Part shown: positions 10,291 to 22,592 of the stretch, piece by piece | Numbering within the stretch: position 1 is the stretch's first letter | Layout: each line of letters opens with the position of its first letter | Assembly: GCF_014805625.2 (NCBI RefSeq) | Contig: NW_023998432.1 | Location: 3,008,363 to 3,072,362 of the forward strand | Source: Glossina fuscipes | Taxonomy: Eukaryota > Arthropoda > Insecta > Diptera > Glossinidae | Length of the DNA stretch: 64,000 nucleotides | Reading direction: 5' to 3' | The notes under the pieces: model-generated | What the model was told of the DNA's origin: nothing | Database searches by the model: none | Seen by the model: the letters and a program-made list of their open reading frames with translations, nothing else | Position numbers and translations under genes: made by a program

Positions 10291-12519
10291 GTACATTTTT
10301 TTAATTTACAACTAGTTTTATTGAGTGGCATCTCTTAGATTGTAAGACAAATTATGAAGATATGACGTGGACAGAGACTTGAGTGAGTCAAACAAAAACA
10401 ATTGTGTGTTCTCGTCCATGATTTATGCACATAAACGTACCAATATTAGCTAAAGATATAAATCGAAACGAAAGAGCGGAAGATTGAAATTTTAGTTATA
10501 GTCATTATATATCTATAGGTCCTAGCGGAAAACCCAAAGAGAGATAACGCAGCCAGACATTCTGTTGAAAGGAATATATGAGAGAGATGAAAACAGAATA
10601 CATTCCCTCATTTGTTTAAAATAGTTTGACTTTAAATCGCTGTTGTCTGAATGAATTGCGTTTGAATTCCCGTAACATAGTTTCTATTCATTTAGTTGAG
10701 TGGTATCAATTAGTTTTGAACCCATACTATACCTAACGCTAACTCTTTAAATATTAGAGCCCCATTTATGAATAGATGTAAAGCCAACACATAGATTTAT
10801 AAACCTAAAGAATAATTCCATCAAAAATGATTAACTCAATTTTTGGTTCGATATTAGATTAACCTGTATCGGTGCGACTATAATGCATATACATTTAGTG
10901 GGAGCAAAAGGTTTGTCGTTGACAATGTTATTTTCAACAAATCGGTCTTTTGGTAAAAATTTTTTTGGTAGAACGTTTGATTGTTTGTTGTTCGCCCATT
11001 AATGAGAAAATTCGAAAAGTTGAACCATTAAAATAAAGTGGAAATGAAATGTCTCGACACAATGTGTAGAGAAGTGAGCAAAAATCGAGCGCAGCTATCG
11101 CAGAGCACTGGTGACCATTCCGCAAAGCCGGCTATAGAAGGTAAACAGAACTAATTGAAATAGTCTTGAAGCCAATTCTAAATTTCAATACGCTTTTCTT
11201 AATAATCCAAAACCAGCCCTGAAAATCATTGTGAAAATTCGCAAAGATAATTGGATAAGAAATTAGCAAAAGTTTTCTATAATAGCGTTTGTCCACGAAT
11301 CCATATATTGTAATATTTTTTTAATTTATTTACTATTTATTTAGTTTTATTTGATTTATTTAGGCATTTAAAAGTAAAACACATGTAGTCATCAATGAAT
11401 TTGTGGCTATTTGCAATAACAATTTTTCGACTTACGATAATTAAAAACGAAACGATCAGAATTATGGAAAAACAACGTTGGGTTGGATAACGGAATCCTT
11501 TACACTTTACAACATTAATTGCTTGAAAGTGTTTCATTAGAAATTCGTATCGGATCCGTCATAATCGCACTAATTTAATTTCGTCTAGCTTTAATTTTCG
11601 AATTATCATTTTGACTGAATTGAAACAATAAAACCGAATCGAGATACACTAACTTTGAATAAAAGTTTCTGCCATTAACTACTGAAGATATTGTTACGAT
11701 ATTTGAGATAGGCGTCGATGAGAGCCCTGCTGGTCGTTTGCAGAAACTCATACGTTTTAAATGGAAAACACCTACTGCTTTCTTTTCATAGTAGTATATT
11801 AGTAGATAAACAAATAAAGCGGATGAAAATTCCGCATTTCGGCTGACACTAATATTTAATGTCTCTTTTTTCTCTATAATATATATTTACGTTTATTCAA
11901 CTGATTGTCGTCTTCATTCATAAATTTTCAGCATATTCTTCTTTCCTTCAAGAATTTACTTCAGTTTAATATTAAATAGCTTTAGTTTGATGCTGATGCC
12001 GTCAACAAAGGTCTTAATATTATATATCGGTGTCTTTCTAAGAATGCTTCACCAATATCTGATAATAAGATTATTTTACTAAAGACTTTATCCTTGGAAA
12101 ATGTATTTAAGAAAGTGTTAAAGGGTTAAAGTCCGTAAGAACTTTGCAATAAGAATATCGTCTTTCGATTACATTTTCTTTTCACGAACGAAAAATTTTT
12201 TGTTCTATTACAAACCTTCATCATAATATATTACAAAGTACATCTTTTTTGTGTGAGGGTTTGTATTTTAGGACAATCCTTGGATGAGATGAAGTCCGAT
12301 ATATAAACCAACTTGATCACAATTTAATTCAGATTTACATCAAATTAATCTTGCGAACCACTTTTCATCATCATAGAATATCGAAAGTTGGGCATTTTTG
12401 CCATATAAAGACTTAGTTGGAAGTTGCGAGCAATCAAAAAGTGTCTTAACGGTTTTTGGTTTTAGGCCAGCTTGAAAATTTTAAATTCGTTAAATGTTGC
12501 TCTCAGAACTACTAAATTT
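10291..12519. other. A/T-rich spacer, no gene seen
   Basis: Only short frames occur here. No splice-linked coding blocks or transposon motifs were recognised. Confidence 0.5.
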
Positions 12520-12844
12520 TAATTATCACCTTCAGAACGGCAACTCTGTTCAAGCGCTGTGGTCATATTTTTCTCTTTGTGAAAAAATTTTTGCATTTTA
12601 TTCTTTTATTTAATTTCTTTATTGCGTTATACGTTTTTAAAAGTTTTCAAACTTATTAAAATTTATTGAACTTTTTGTGTGTTTATTGCTAAAACTTATC
12701 ATCGCGGATACCGTACGTGTTTCCTTTAAATTCAAAAAAAAAAAAAAGTTGAAAACATTTGACATTATCTTCAGTAGTTTCCCAAACCTTTTCAAGTGAA
12801 TAGTTATTTCACAAATAATAAACAATAGACAACCATAAGACATA

Positions 12845-14170
12845 ATGGCCCCGGGGCCGCCAGATAAAAACTCGAATAGATTTCATCTACTAGCTGACAC
12901 ATCCCCCCTAAGGAAAAAAGTAAGAAATTCCGATTTTCCGGTGTTGCCAATCAGTGACATAACTCCTATTGATTGAAAATATATTGTTATTTCTTCAACC
13001 GATGCTAGAATAACAAGTTCCCAAATTAGCCCTTTTGCTATAAAAAAAGCTCTAGACAGCATTGCAACATACATCGACTCCATCTCGATTCTACGCGATG
13101 GGAATTTACTGATCCTCGCTGGGAACCCGCGCGCAACCGAAAAGGTCATAAAGTCCAAATCTTTAGCTAATCTATGTGCTATTTCCGCTAAACTACATGA
13201 GAAACTTAACTCATTTAGAGGCGTAATTTATGCCCCTTGCTTAAAGCCTGTGCCGGAAGATGAAATTGTTCGTGAAATGGGCAATCAAGGAGTGACTGAA
13301 GTATACAAATTAACCAAACTGAATGATGACGGAAAAACACGCTCTCCTACAGGAAGGATTATTTTAACTTTTGATCGCTATCGATTACCGCGAACAGTTG
13401 ATGTGGCGTGGTATAAATGTAAAGTAGAACTATACATTCCAAATCCTATGAGGTGTAAAAATTGCCAACGCCTGGGTCATACGGCAAAAAGATGCACTAA
13501 TGCTGCATCTTGTGCTAACTGTGGTCATCCTCCACATACTGAAAGCTGTACCCGTAGTTTCGGCATAAATTGCAATGATCAACACTTAGCGTTAGACAAA
13601 CAACGCCCACGTTTTGTGCAGATGCGTGAAATATTAAAAAACCAAAACAGAAAATTACTGTAGCATGAGCGAAGCGCGACGCGCATACTGGGAAAGAAAT
13701 CCATCTGTAGCCCATGGAATTGGCAAAAGTAATACCTACGCTGCTGTTGCCTCGCAAAACAAGCCTAGTAAGCCTTTAACTCCAACTCCCTCCAAAGAAA
13801 AACCTGTTGCCCCCTTAACCAAAAATTATATTGCGAAATCAGTTACATCACCCGCTAAAGATAATATTGAAAAAACCAAAACAATACCAAATATTGAAAA
13901 AATTGAAACAACAACATATATGCTAAAATCCAATATACTAAACTCTCCAGAATCTCCAGCTCTCAACTTTACTCAACAAACTACAAATGGTAATGAACCC
14001 ATTCTTTCATCCATTAATCAACCTTCAATTTCAAATTATTCACGTGCGCCCACTCGTTGCGCTTCAAATATACCAAACCACCTAAGTACAGATTATTCTG
14101 CCGGTAAGAATAAATCACTCACGAAAAATTCCTATAGCGACCTTCTCGACGGAGACGCTGGCATGGCAAC
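12845..14170 (+). pseudogene. I-like LINE ORF1 (Gag-like, CCHC zinc knuckles), broken
   Basis: ATG at 12845 opens a frame with an in-frame TGA at 12974-12976 (codon 44), then continues to a TAG at 13661-13663. It carries two nucleic-acid-binding knuckles at 13454-13549: CKNCQRLGHTAKRC (C-x2-C-x4-H-x4-C) and CANCGHPPHTESC. A one-base frame change near 13650 moves the reading into the frame starting MSEARRAYWERN at 13665. After that comes a Pro/Ser/Thr/Asn-rich tail to about 14160. ORF1 proteins of this group bind the element RNA. The exact ORF1/ORF2 boundary is uncertain because one frame runs through it. Confidence 0.85.
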
Positions 14171-14913
14171 CGAACCCTCCTTCCACTCTGCTTCCATGTC
14201 ATTACAATTAAATAAAGTTTTTAAAATTCTACAATGGAACTTTAAGGGACTTATTAATAATTTTGATGAACTCCGTACACTCATAAGTGATTTTACTCCA
14301 ACCTTTTTATCGCTTCAAGAAACCCATTGTAGAAGCTCTTTTAATCCTACTCCACCCAAAATCATATACCGGATACTTCACGAATGATGATCAAAATTCA
14401 TATTCCAAACAAGGAGTTGGTGTTTTTATAAAATCAAACATACCTCACAAACGCATAAATTTAAGCTCAAACCTACAAGCCGTAGCCAAACAAATAATGT
14501 TAAACATAAAATTTACAGTGCTTTCGCTCTATATCCCACCTCCGCAATCGTTTTCTCAGCAAGAACTCTACAATTTATTCTCCTTATTCTCTCCTCCATT
14601 AATAATATGCGGCGACTTTAATAGTTGGAATACAATCTGGGGCTCAACAGTGAACAACACTCGCGGTACTTTTTTGGAAAAGACCTTCATCCAAAGCAAT
14701 CTCTGCGTTTTAAATGATGGAAAACGAACGGACTTTTCAACTCATCACACTTTTTCACATATTGATTTAACAAGTTGCTCTCCGTCTATTGTTCCTTTGG
14801 TTTCCTGGTCTATTTCTGATGATCTACATAACAGTGATTATTTTCCAGTCATAATTGATCTTAAACTTTCAAAGTCCTCTGTTACATCAGAAAAACAGCC
14901 AAATTCCTCCTAG
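14164..14913 (+). pseudogene. I-like LINE ORF2, endonuclease domain, broken
   Basis: The likely ORF2 start is the ATG at 14164 (MATEP...). An N-terminal KILQWNFKGL and SLQETH (14310-14330) are APE-endonuclease signatures. The frame changes between about 14350 and 14390, then gives ICGDFNSWN (GDFN at 14611-14622). The usual catalytic SDH motif reads SDY at 14833-14841, so the histidine is lost. The frame stops at 14911-14913, a site of frame disruption shared with the truncated copy. This domain nicks the DNA target in active elements; here it should be dead. Confidence 0.85.
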
Positions 14914-17005
14914 ATAAAGCGGATTGTATCAATTATTCCAAACAGGCCGAGTCATTTTTGAATTCAAAGCCATTTAACGGGAACTGCAACCATGATGCTG
15001 CTATTATGTCTAACGCGATTCGCACGGCTGCTCATGTTTCTATTCCTCAATCCAACACCTCTTTTAAACGAGCTAGGGTTCCTTGGTGGAACAACACGTT
15101 TTCGTTTCTGAGGAAAAATAAAATGGATCTGTGGCACCGCTTTAAGAGATGTCCTGATTCGGATCATTTGTTATTATACAAAAAGGCCAATGCTCTATTC
15201 AGGAAGGAACTACGAAAATCAAAGGCACTTAGTTTCGAACTTTTTTCGAGAGCAATTCACAGAAACACATCAATGAAAGTTGTCTGGAACAAAATCAGCA
15301 GACTCAGTGGGACTTCAAATCTGAACGAAATTTCTGCCATCTGCACTCCCAATGGAACTTAAACTGACGCAGAGGAGATTTCTAATTACTTTGGAATAGT
15401 GTGGTGCGAATACTCCTCTGACAGTGACTTTTGCAGTGCTTTCATCGAAAATAAAAGGACTCCAATATCTCTTTCAAATAACATTGAAAGATGTGCCATG
15501 TTCCTGGAAAATTGCATATCTACCTTAGAACTTGAAAGTTGTCTATCCAAATCGGAGGGGGGGACACCTGGTCTAGAGCGCATCTCCGACCAAATGGTCA
15601 GTGCTCTGTCTAATTCGAAAAAAAGAAATTACTGGAGCTATATAATACGGTATTTTTGCGTGGACATATAACCTACATGTGGAAACTGGCAGCAGTTGTT
15701 CCAATTCCAAAGTCAAAAAATGTCTCCACCGCATCGATTTATCGCCCAGTCTCTCTTTTATGTTGCCTCTCAAAGGTATTAGAGAAGATTATGGCATCTA
15801 CATTATTGGTTTCTTGAGTTTAAGAACCTGATAACAAAGCAACAAGTTGGTTTCAAGCGGGGTAGAGGGTGCATCAACGCTACATTACATTTACACATTG
15901 ATTATTTCACAAGCAAAGCAATTTCCGAACGAAATCACGTAACAATTCTCTCAATTGATTTCGAAAAAGCATTTGACAGAGTTGGTTTTCATGTTATCTT
16001 AAGACTCTTGAAATGATGGACCCAAATTCTTCAACTACATCAAATCATTCATGTCACATCGGCGGTTCAAAGTTAAAATCAACAATCATCTTTCTGGTTT
16101 CTTCCCGCTAAAGAATGGCATTCCGCAAGGATCTCCTCTCTCTGTCACGCTTTTCCAGATCGCCTTCAACGAAATTACCAAAATTCTTTGCCGTGTACCA
16201 AGAGTGGAACATTGTCTCTACGCGGACGATGTATACATTTTTACAAAAGAAAAAGACAACACGAAAGCAATCAACATCCTCGAATCTATTGCACGAGAGA
16301 TCTCCACATGGGCAAACTCGTCAGGGGCTAAAATTTCTATACAAAAATCAAAAAATATGCACGTTAGTCGAAAACAAATGTACGATGTAGGAAACCTACT
16401 GATGCATATTAACGACTTACTAGTACTAAATGTGCAGACGCTCCATGTTCTCGGGCTCACGTTTTCCAATAATTATCGTTGCAAAGAACGCTGTCTTCGG
16501 TTAAAAAACTCCCTTTTAGCAAGTGTAAATTTCATACAGTACGTTGCTTGGAGAAGCCATGCGCATACTAACAGTATTGCTTATCTTACCAAAATGCTTG
16601 TGTTAAGCAAGATTGACTATGCTTTGATAATTTATGGCAATAGCTGCAAATCTAATNNNNNNNNNNCAATACCATCATCAACACTACTCTTGCATTAACC
16701 CTCAATTAACTCCACCTCTATATCCAACAAATGTTGAGAAAACCAAGATCCAAACATTCTCGAGAATTCGCCTTGGTCATACAATTGCAACTCACCAATG
16801 GATCTTGAAGCAGTCTGCCTCCACAATCTGCAGTTGTGGACAAATTCTCACTATAAAGCACATACTCTGCGACTGCCTCAATTTTGCCTTGGCTAGAAGT
16901 ATTGCAGTTGGAACGATTAACCGTTTGAACATTCTACAATCAGCTTCAGAACAGAATATCAATTCAATATATTACTTTATTAATACTACTAAGCTCATTA
17001 TCTAA
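14880..17005 (+). pseudogene. I-like LINE ORF2, reverse transcriptase and C-terminal domain, broken
   Basis: The frame holds the pre-RT region (VPWWNNTFSFLRKNKMDLW), then an in-frame TAA at 15360-15362. A frame change sits at an A7 run near 15619, and another near 15805. The RT core follows: DFEKAFDRV near 15958-15984, PQGSP near 16123-16137 and the catalytic YADD at 16219-16230. A deletion of about 10 bp near 16015 is private to this copy. After the N gap the C-terminal CSCG...HILCDC segment (near 16830-16875) ends ORF2 at about 17005. Confidence 0.88.
16657..16666. other. Assembly gap of 10 N inside the LINE
   Basis: The ten Ns interrupt ORF2 of the full-length LINE. The true missing length is unknown. 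Frames drawn across it are not real. Confidence 0.99.
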
Positions 17006-17127
17006 TGTACATTTATTTAAATTAGACCCGATAGCCTGTGTTGCTAGTGGTCAATGTATTTTTTTAGTCTAAGAATTTATTTCATTAGTCTAAAATTAAA
17101 ATAATAATAATAATAATTATCACCTTC

Positions 17128-18950
17128 TCTATACATACAAAACCAAAAAAAAAAAATTTATCTTATAAAATATATAATAAAGTTTTGTCATTCGACTAAG
17201 CTAATGAAAAACGCCAAATGGTTGTTGCACATATTAAACTCCGTACAGCTTTGTCATTTATTTATGAAATTCTCTGGCAACTTTCCTCAAAAGCTCTTTC
17301 ATACACTATGTTAACTTTGCTGGCTTTTTTTTTTTTTTTTTTTTTAATTAAGTGCAATGTGCACCTACATTAAAATTGCATCATTTCAGTGTAATAATTT
17401 TTGATTTGTAAATTTGATTTTATTCGCGGTAAAGTCTTATTTATTATTATAATTGCATAATGTTATGTTCTTAACAGATCACGGGCAGAATCAGACCTGA
17501 GAATATATATGTTGAATATTGTATCCAGTGTTAATCGATTTGCTGCACTATGATTTGTAAAGAAATTAAGTATATAATTTAGGTACTTCCTCAAGTCAAA
17601 TCTTGTAAAAGAATACTCTTAATACGCGACTTAAGGAGTAACAGTTAATTGACGACTAACTTCTTAATGATCTCGTAAGTCGTTTAATTATTTAATTCAC
17701 TTTACACATATATATCCTAAATGAATTCGTTCAATTTGCACTTGAGATAAGGGTCGTTAATGTTAAATGATATAAAAGCCATTTTCTCATCAATGCTGTT
17801 GAGATTTGCAAACCTACGAGTACTGCTAAGCCTCTGTCTCCTTACGCAATTGTAATCGTAACAATCTAACTAAAATTTTTAGGGTCCTTATTTAAATTCA
17901 CAAAAGCAACCATAATAAAGAGGTCTTATAAAAGAACTACGAAGATATAAATATTTTAGATTCCTATTTATTTAAATATATTATAATTTCGTTGGGACAT
18001 AGTAAGTATATGTCAATGTATGCAAGCTTATGGAAATGAATAAGCAAATCAAAATAAACCAGAGAAAGCAACATGTCCTTCTTCTGTCTGTATGTTTACA
18101 GAAAACATAAACAATATAAACAAACCTTATGGGAAATGGCCGATTTCTCGCGATGTTGAGAGGAAAGCAAGAGCAAAACGTATTAAAATGTATTTAAGGA
18201 GAGGAAAAATCAGCCTTTTGAAGAGCATATGCGGTCGGTAAAAAAGCTTTTTATCCAGTCTCCGTTGCGAAATCTCTACAAATTCTATTGCTGATAATAA
18301 CTCCTTTTAGTCAGGAGATGACAGGAAAATTTCACAGTACGTATTTGAATCTTGTTGTTTACGGTTGCAATCGAAGAGAAACGCTTTGAAAAAAAAAAAA
18401 AGAAAACTTAAAAATCTAATAAAAATAATGGAAATGTATTACTAAGGAAAATGAATAAGATTTTTTTGTGCCAAATTTATGAACACAATATAATTTTTTA
18501 AAAGCTTTTAAAATGATTTCCTTAAATACTTTGAAATAATGAAATGAAATTGCAAAAATGTTTAAAAAAATGTGTGGATGAAAGCAGTAAATAAGAACTT
18601 TTAATGCAACTGAAGGGTGAACATACGAGTAACGTTTCATTTTATATATTAATATACAAAAGATGTCTGTGCTGACTTTTCTTTCAATATAAACTTATCT
18701 GAGCATTGAATTAGTTTTTGTAAGGACCTGGATTACCTTGCAGAATAATAGCGTACATATGTAATTTAAAATAATAACGCATTTAATATCCTTCATAGTC
18801 CTTGAGAAAGTGGTTCAAAGAATTGTGCATAGCACATTTCGAAATCGAATAAAAATTGCTTATGTGTTAAACAATTATTGTCAATTTTCTTAAAACTTAA
18901 GAAGCCGGCAGGATAAAATATTTCGTTTGTGTACACATAGTCATTAGTGC
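17128..18950. other. A/T-rich spacer upstream of the membrane-protein gene
   Basis: There are poly-T (17324-17345) and poly-A runs and no credible coding frame. The promoter and any noncoding 5' exon of the gene at 19109 may lie here, but I cannot locate them with confidence. A loose initiator-like TCATTAGTGCAGTG occurs near 18940-18955. Confidence 0.4.
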
Positions 18951-19108
18951 AGTGAAGGTGCAGTATAAGTGTAGCAGAAAACTAGTAAATATATGAAAAA
19001 CAATAAAGTGCAGCAAGCTCGGGTAAACACCCGTGAAATGTCTGACAGTAATTAATTTACTTTTTGAGAATCTCTTCAGACCAATAAAATCCAAAAACTT
19101 AAAATAAA

Positions 19109-22100
19109 ATGTTAAGCTTTTTATTTATACGTTGGTGTGTATTAATTGCCATCATTTTGGAATATTATGCTGCAATCCAGGGAGCGCCCACTACCACCCA
19201 TCATCTAACCATAGGAGTTCAAGGTAATACTCCGACGCTAATGGTAACCTCCTCTGAAATTGGTATAAAACAGAATACGAAGAGAGATTATGAGCTCAAA
19301 TCGACAAAGGCTATCAAAGAGGAGACAACGAAATTCGCTGAAATCCTCACAGACAAAACAAAATTAAATAAAACAAAAGAAAATAAAAAAATTCTAAAAT
19401 TTAACAAGGAACCGGGAATTACGAATGGAACAATTGCAAGAGATATGCATTTATATAAAGCGGGGAAGAAAACTGCATTTATTAGTATAACGAAATCGGC
19501 TCGCGGTGCAACACCATCCCAAATAAAAGAATTCAAAATTTCTGGTAGTATCGATATTAGCACAAGTACTGAGGATACTACAATGACGCCACTTTTTGCG
19601 CCTAAGCCATTTCCACGCAATAGTACAGCAATGCTTGCAACTTTTGCCAATGCACATCAATTACAACATTTGGCATCAGGAAAACAATTAATGGATAAAT
19701 CCATTATGAATAACAAGGCCAACAACAGAAAATATGCACCACAGTCGAAAGCTATATCGCTCAGATCATTAGCGACAGCTTCAACATCAATTTCTTTAAC
19801 GGAAGCCACGTCGAATTTACCAAAAGAACGTGAACATATAGAATTTGATGGAGAAAGTGAACCAACAATGAAAACGTCACCAACAAATGCTAGGAATTCG
19901 GAGGTAAGCGCACCCAATGAAGATCAAATTGATGAGAAGCTAAATGAAAATAAAACAACCACAATGCAGACGTCGCTTGGTACTCAAAATCACGCGTACA
20001 ATATAAGCATTACAAAAATTCCACCCGCATTAGTATTAAACAAAAACGTTACGCTTACGGCATCTCATAAAAAAAAACAATCTAATAACATAGAAATTCA
20101 ACAAGAATCTATTTTATTTAAAACGAATGATGAGTCAAATACCACAAAAAAACATGAGCGTAGGGCAAATAGTATTATCGGGTTTCAATGTACTACAACA
20201 CCTAAATTACCGCTTACACCATTCGCAACGATCAAAACAGAAGAAGATAAGCAGATGAAGTTGAATGCCACTGACCTGAATACCACATTACGCGGAGGGC
20301 TTTCTGCCGCAACTACACCCGAAACCATCATAAAGCTTATCGATCTAGAGAAACATGACTTTAGAGCAATTCAAAATTTAAATCATTCCGCGCATGAGTA
20401 TCATTATAGTGACGGACATGATGGCGTAAAGGTAACTAAGAAGAAACAATTGATTGATAAGCATTTTCTCGAAACAATTGACATTGACGACGCCCTTGAA
20501 AAGCCAAACACTAATTCAACGTCAGAAAATATAACAAAATTAGTTCGGAATGACAATGAAACTATAAGCATTGATGTAACCACCACTACCGGTAGCCCAG
20601 ATAACTTAGTAAAAATATATAACTATTTGAGACCAATAATCACGGCTGAAAGAACATTTCACCGTCCTCATAAGAATGACACAAATGAAAAAACACTTTA
20701 CAAGGCAGCTATTGAAAATCGACGACACAAGGGACATATTGCAGGAATTAAACCTACAATAAAATTCTTACCGACTTCCGCAGGGCTACCATTAACCACT
20801 AATTTCGCTAACACAACTTCTATAAAACACGAAACTTTATTTTCAACTGTTCTCTCTACCACAGTATTTCAAGTTCCAGAAATGATTGTGGTTACTAGAA
20901 CTCCAGTGGAGCCCGGCAACGTAGTATTTACTTCCAAAAGAACACCTGCTGAACTGGAAAAGAAGACAGAATCAAAAATTTCTGACATACAAATTGAAGT
21001 GTACGATTCTACAGTAGATTCTATTGTAGCTTCTACTAACTTTAAAGACTTCGAGGCATCTCCTTTTTCGAATAGTACTTCAGTTCGAGGAACTACTAAA
21101 CTACCTTCATCTTCCATACAGCAAGAACGTTTCACTCAATATGTAATAGATCGCAGTGAGACCTCTACACCGCAGTCAATTAATTTGACGGCTGTGCGTG
21201 TGGTCTCCGGCAGACCAGAGCCTGCGGTCATAGAAATTCATATTAACGTTTCGGAATCATTCGGAGGCAATGATAGCGAAGATTTGGATTTTTCTTTCAC
21301 CCATAACGATTACGTAGTCAATGAAAATGATAAACCAGAAAATTATTACGAAGGTAAAGGCGGTAACGATATTAATGTTAGACTACCTATCAATTTAGCA
21401 ACGGGACAAACAGAGTCTCCGGATGGCTTTCGCAATAAAGGGGGTAGTGACGAAATTCTGGTAGTGGAAATAGTCGATACGGATAATGATACACATTCAA
21501 AACCAAAACTAAAATCCATTGGAAGCAATGATGAATTATTCACGCCTAACATGGGCGATAACTTTGCAACACCTCCTCCACCTCCTCCGCCACCTCCTTA
21601 TCAACCCAGCTTTGACAGAGATTCTGACACAATCTTTTATATTTCCAATACAGAAGTTAAGGTCGGAGAATCTTTACCGACTGGAAAAACTCCATATGAA
21701 CAACAACAAGAACGTAAAACGAAATTGGAAAATCAATTTTTCCCAGTTAACTATATGGCGAGCACGAATCCGAATATACATAATGGCGAGGAAGAAACTT
21801 TTCAACCTCATCACCTATTCGAGGAGGATATTATATTGTCTCCGCGACATAACCAAGCAGATTCCCTAAAAATATATCGTAATCAAAACGAGGCCGCTCC
21901 ACCTCTTGACGTTACTTACGTAGGAGAGTCCATAATTGAAGTCGAACAAAGTCCAGACATTACGGCGACTACCAATCTGGCACCAGAACACATTCATACA
22001 CATCGGCCTGATATTATTATACAACCAGCGATATTGCCCGAAATTTCTATAGGGGTACCCGTCATAGGTGAACTGCCACCTCAAATTGAACTGAAAGAAA

Positions 22101-22592
22101 TTGATTTCATGCCCAACGAAGCGCAAGAGCATCGCTCAGGCGTATATGAAAACGAAAACAGCAACAACATCAACTATGTTGACGAGAATGCCATGAATAC
22201 TAATGGCAACGACGAAGCAAGACTTGTCGAGTCGTCAATACAGTACGGCGGCGACCTTATAGATGAGAGTGCTGATGGCGGTTTTGATGGTGTTGAGGGA
22301 TCATACCCCTTTGGCAATCCATCTGCCATAAAGAACAATAAACCAAATCATGCAGCCGACTATGTTCACTTTTCAGTGAACTATGGCGTTAATAATATGC
22401 GTAAAGACGAATTGATGGCAGATGTTGGAGGCTATGAACAAAATGAAACACTGAAAGAGTTGCTTAGCAAAACAGGCGTTAATAATACTTCTTTCAACGT
22501 AACTTTTTCGGTAGCGGCAGAGCGCTTAAGTAATGCCACAGCATTTTCTTCTCTGAATATAGATTCTAATGATTTACTTGACGAAGATGCTG
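19109..22592 (+). CDS. Exon 1: signal peptide and whole ectodomain
   Basis: The exon is 3484 nt and ends at the donor G/GTGAGT (intron from 22593). It encodes residues 1-1161. No Ig, FN3, EGF, LRR or cadherin pattern is visible, and cysteines are very few, so it looks disordered and probably heavily glycosylated. More ordered, hydrophobic-alternating patches occur near residues 650-680 (SDIQIEVYDSTVDSIV), 700-730 (VRVVSGRPEPAVIEIHINVS) and 835-850 (IFYISNTEVKVG). These could be conserved short motifs. If intron 1 is retained, the frame ends at 22604-22606 just after GEYN, giving a protein with no membrane anchor. Confidence 0.88.

Larger units (their letters stand above)
12534..17113 (+). mobile_element. 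Full-length I-like non-LTR retrotransposon with 14-bp TSD
   Basis: A perfect 14-bp duplication, TAATTATCACCTTC, lies at 12520-12533 and 17114-17127. The element has a 5' UTR of about 310 bp, ORF1 with CCHC zinc knuckles, ORF2 with an APE-type endonuclease, reverse transcriptase and C-terminal Cys/His segment, a short 3' UTR and a (TAA)n tail. The order, the TAA tail and the TSD length fit the I clade. A 10-base N gap at 16657-16666 hides part of ORF2, so whether an RNase H domain was present cannot be seen. The ends are intact but the ORFs are broken in many places. Confidence 0.92.

Noticed and set aside
12637..12843. 68-residue minus-strand frame upstream of the LINE ORF1
   Set aside because: It lies antisense to the 5' UTR of the full-length LINE.
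16634..17005. ORF crossing the N gap
   Set aside because: The first part crosses unknown bases and the frame before the gap is artificial; only the part after 16667 is real LINE C-terminal sequence.
19288..19650. 120-residue minus-strand frame
   Set aside because: Shadow of exon 1 of the membrane-protein gene on the opposite strand.
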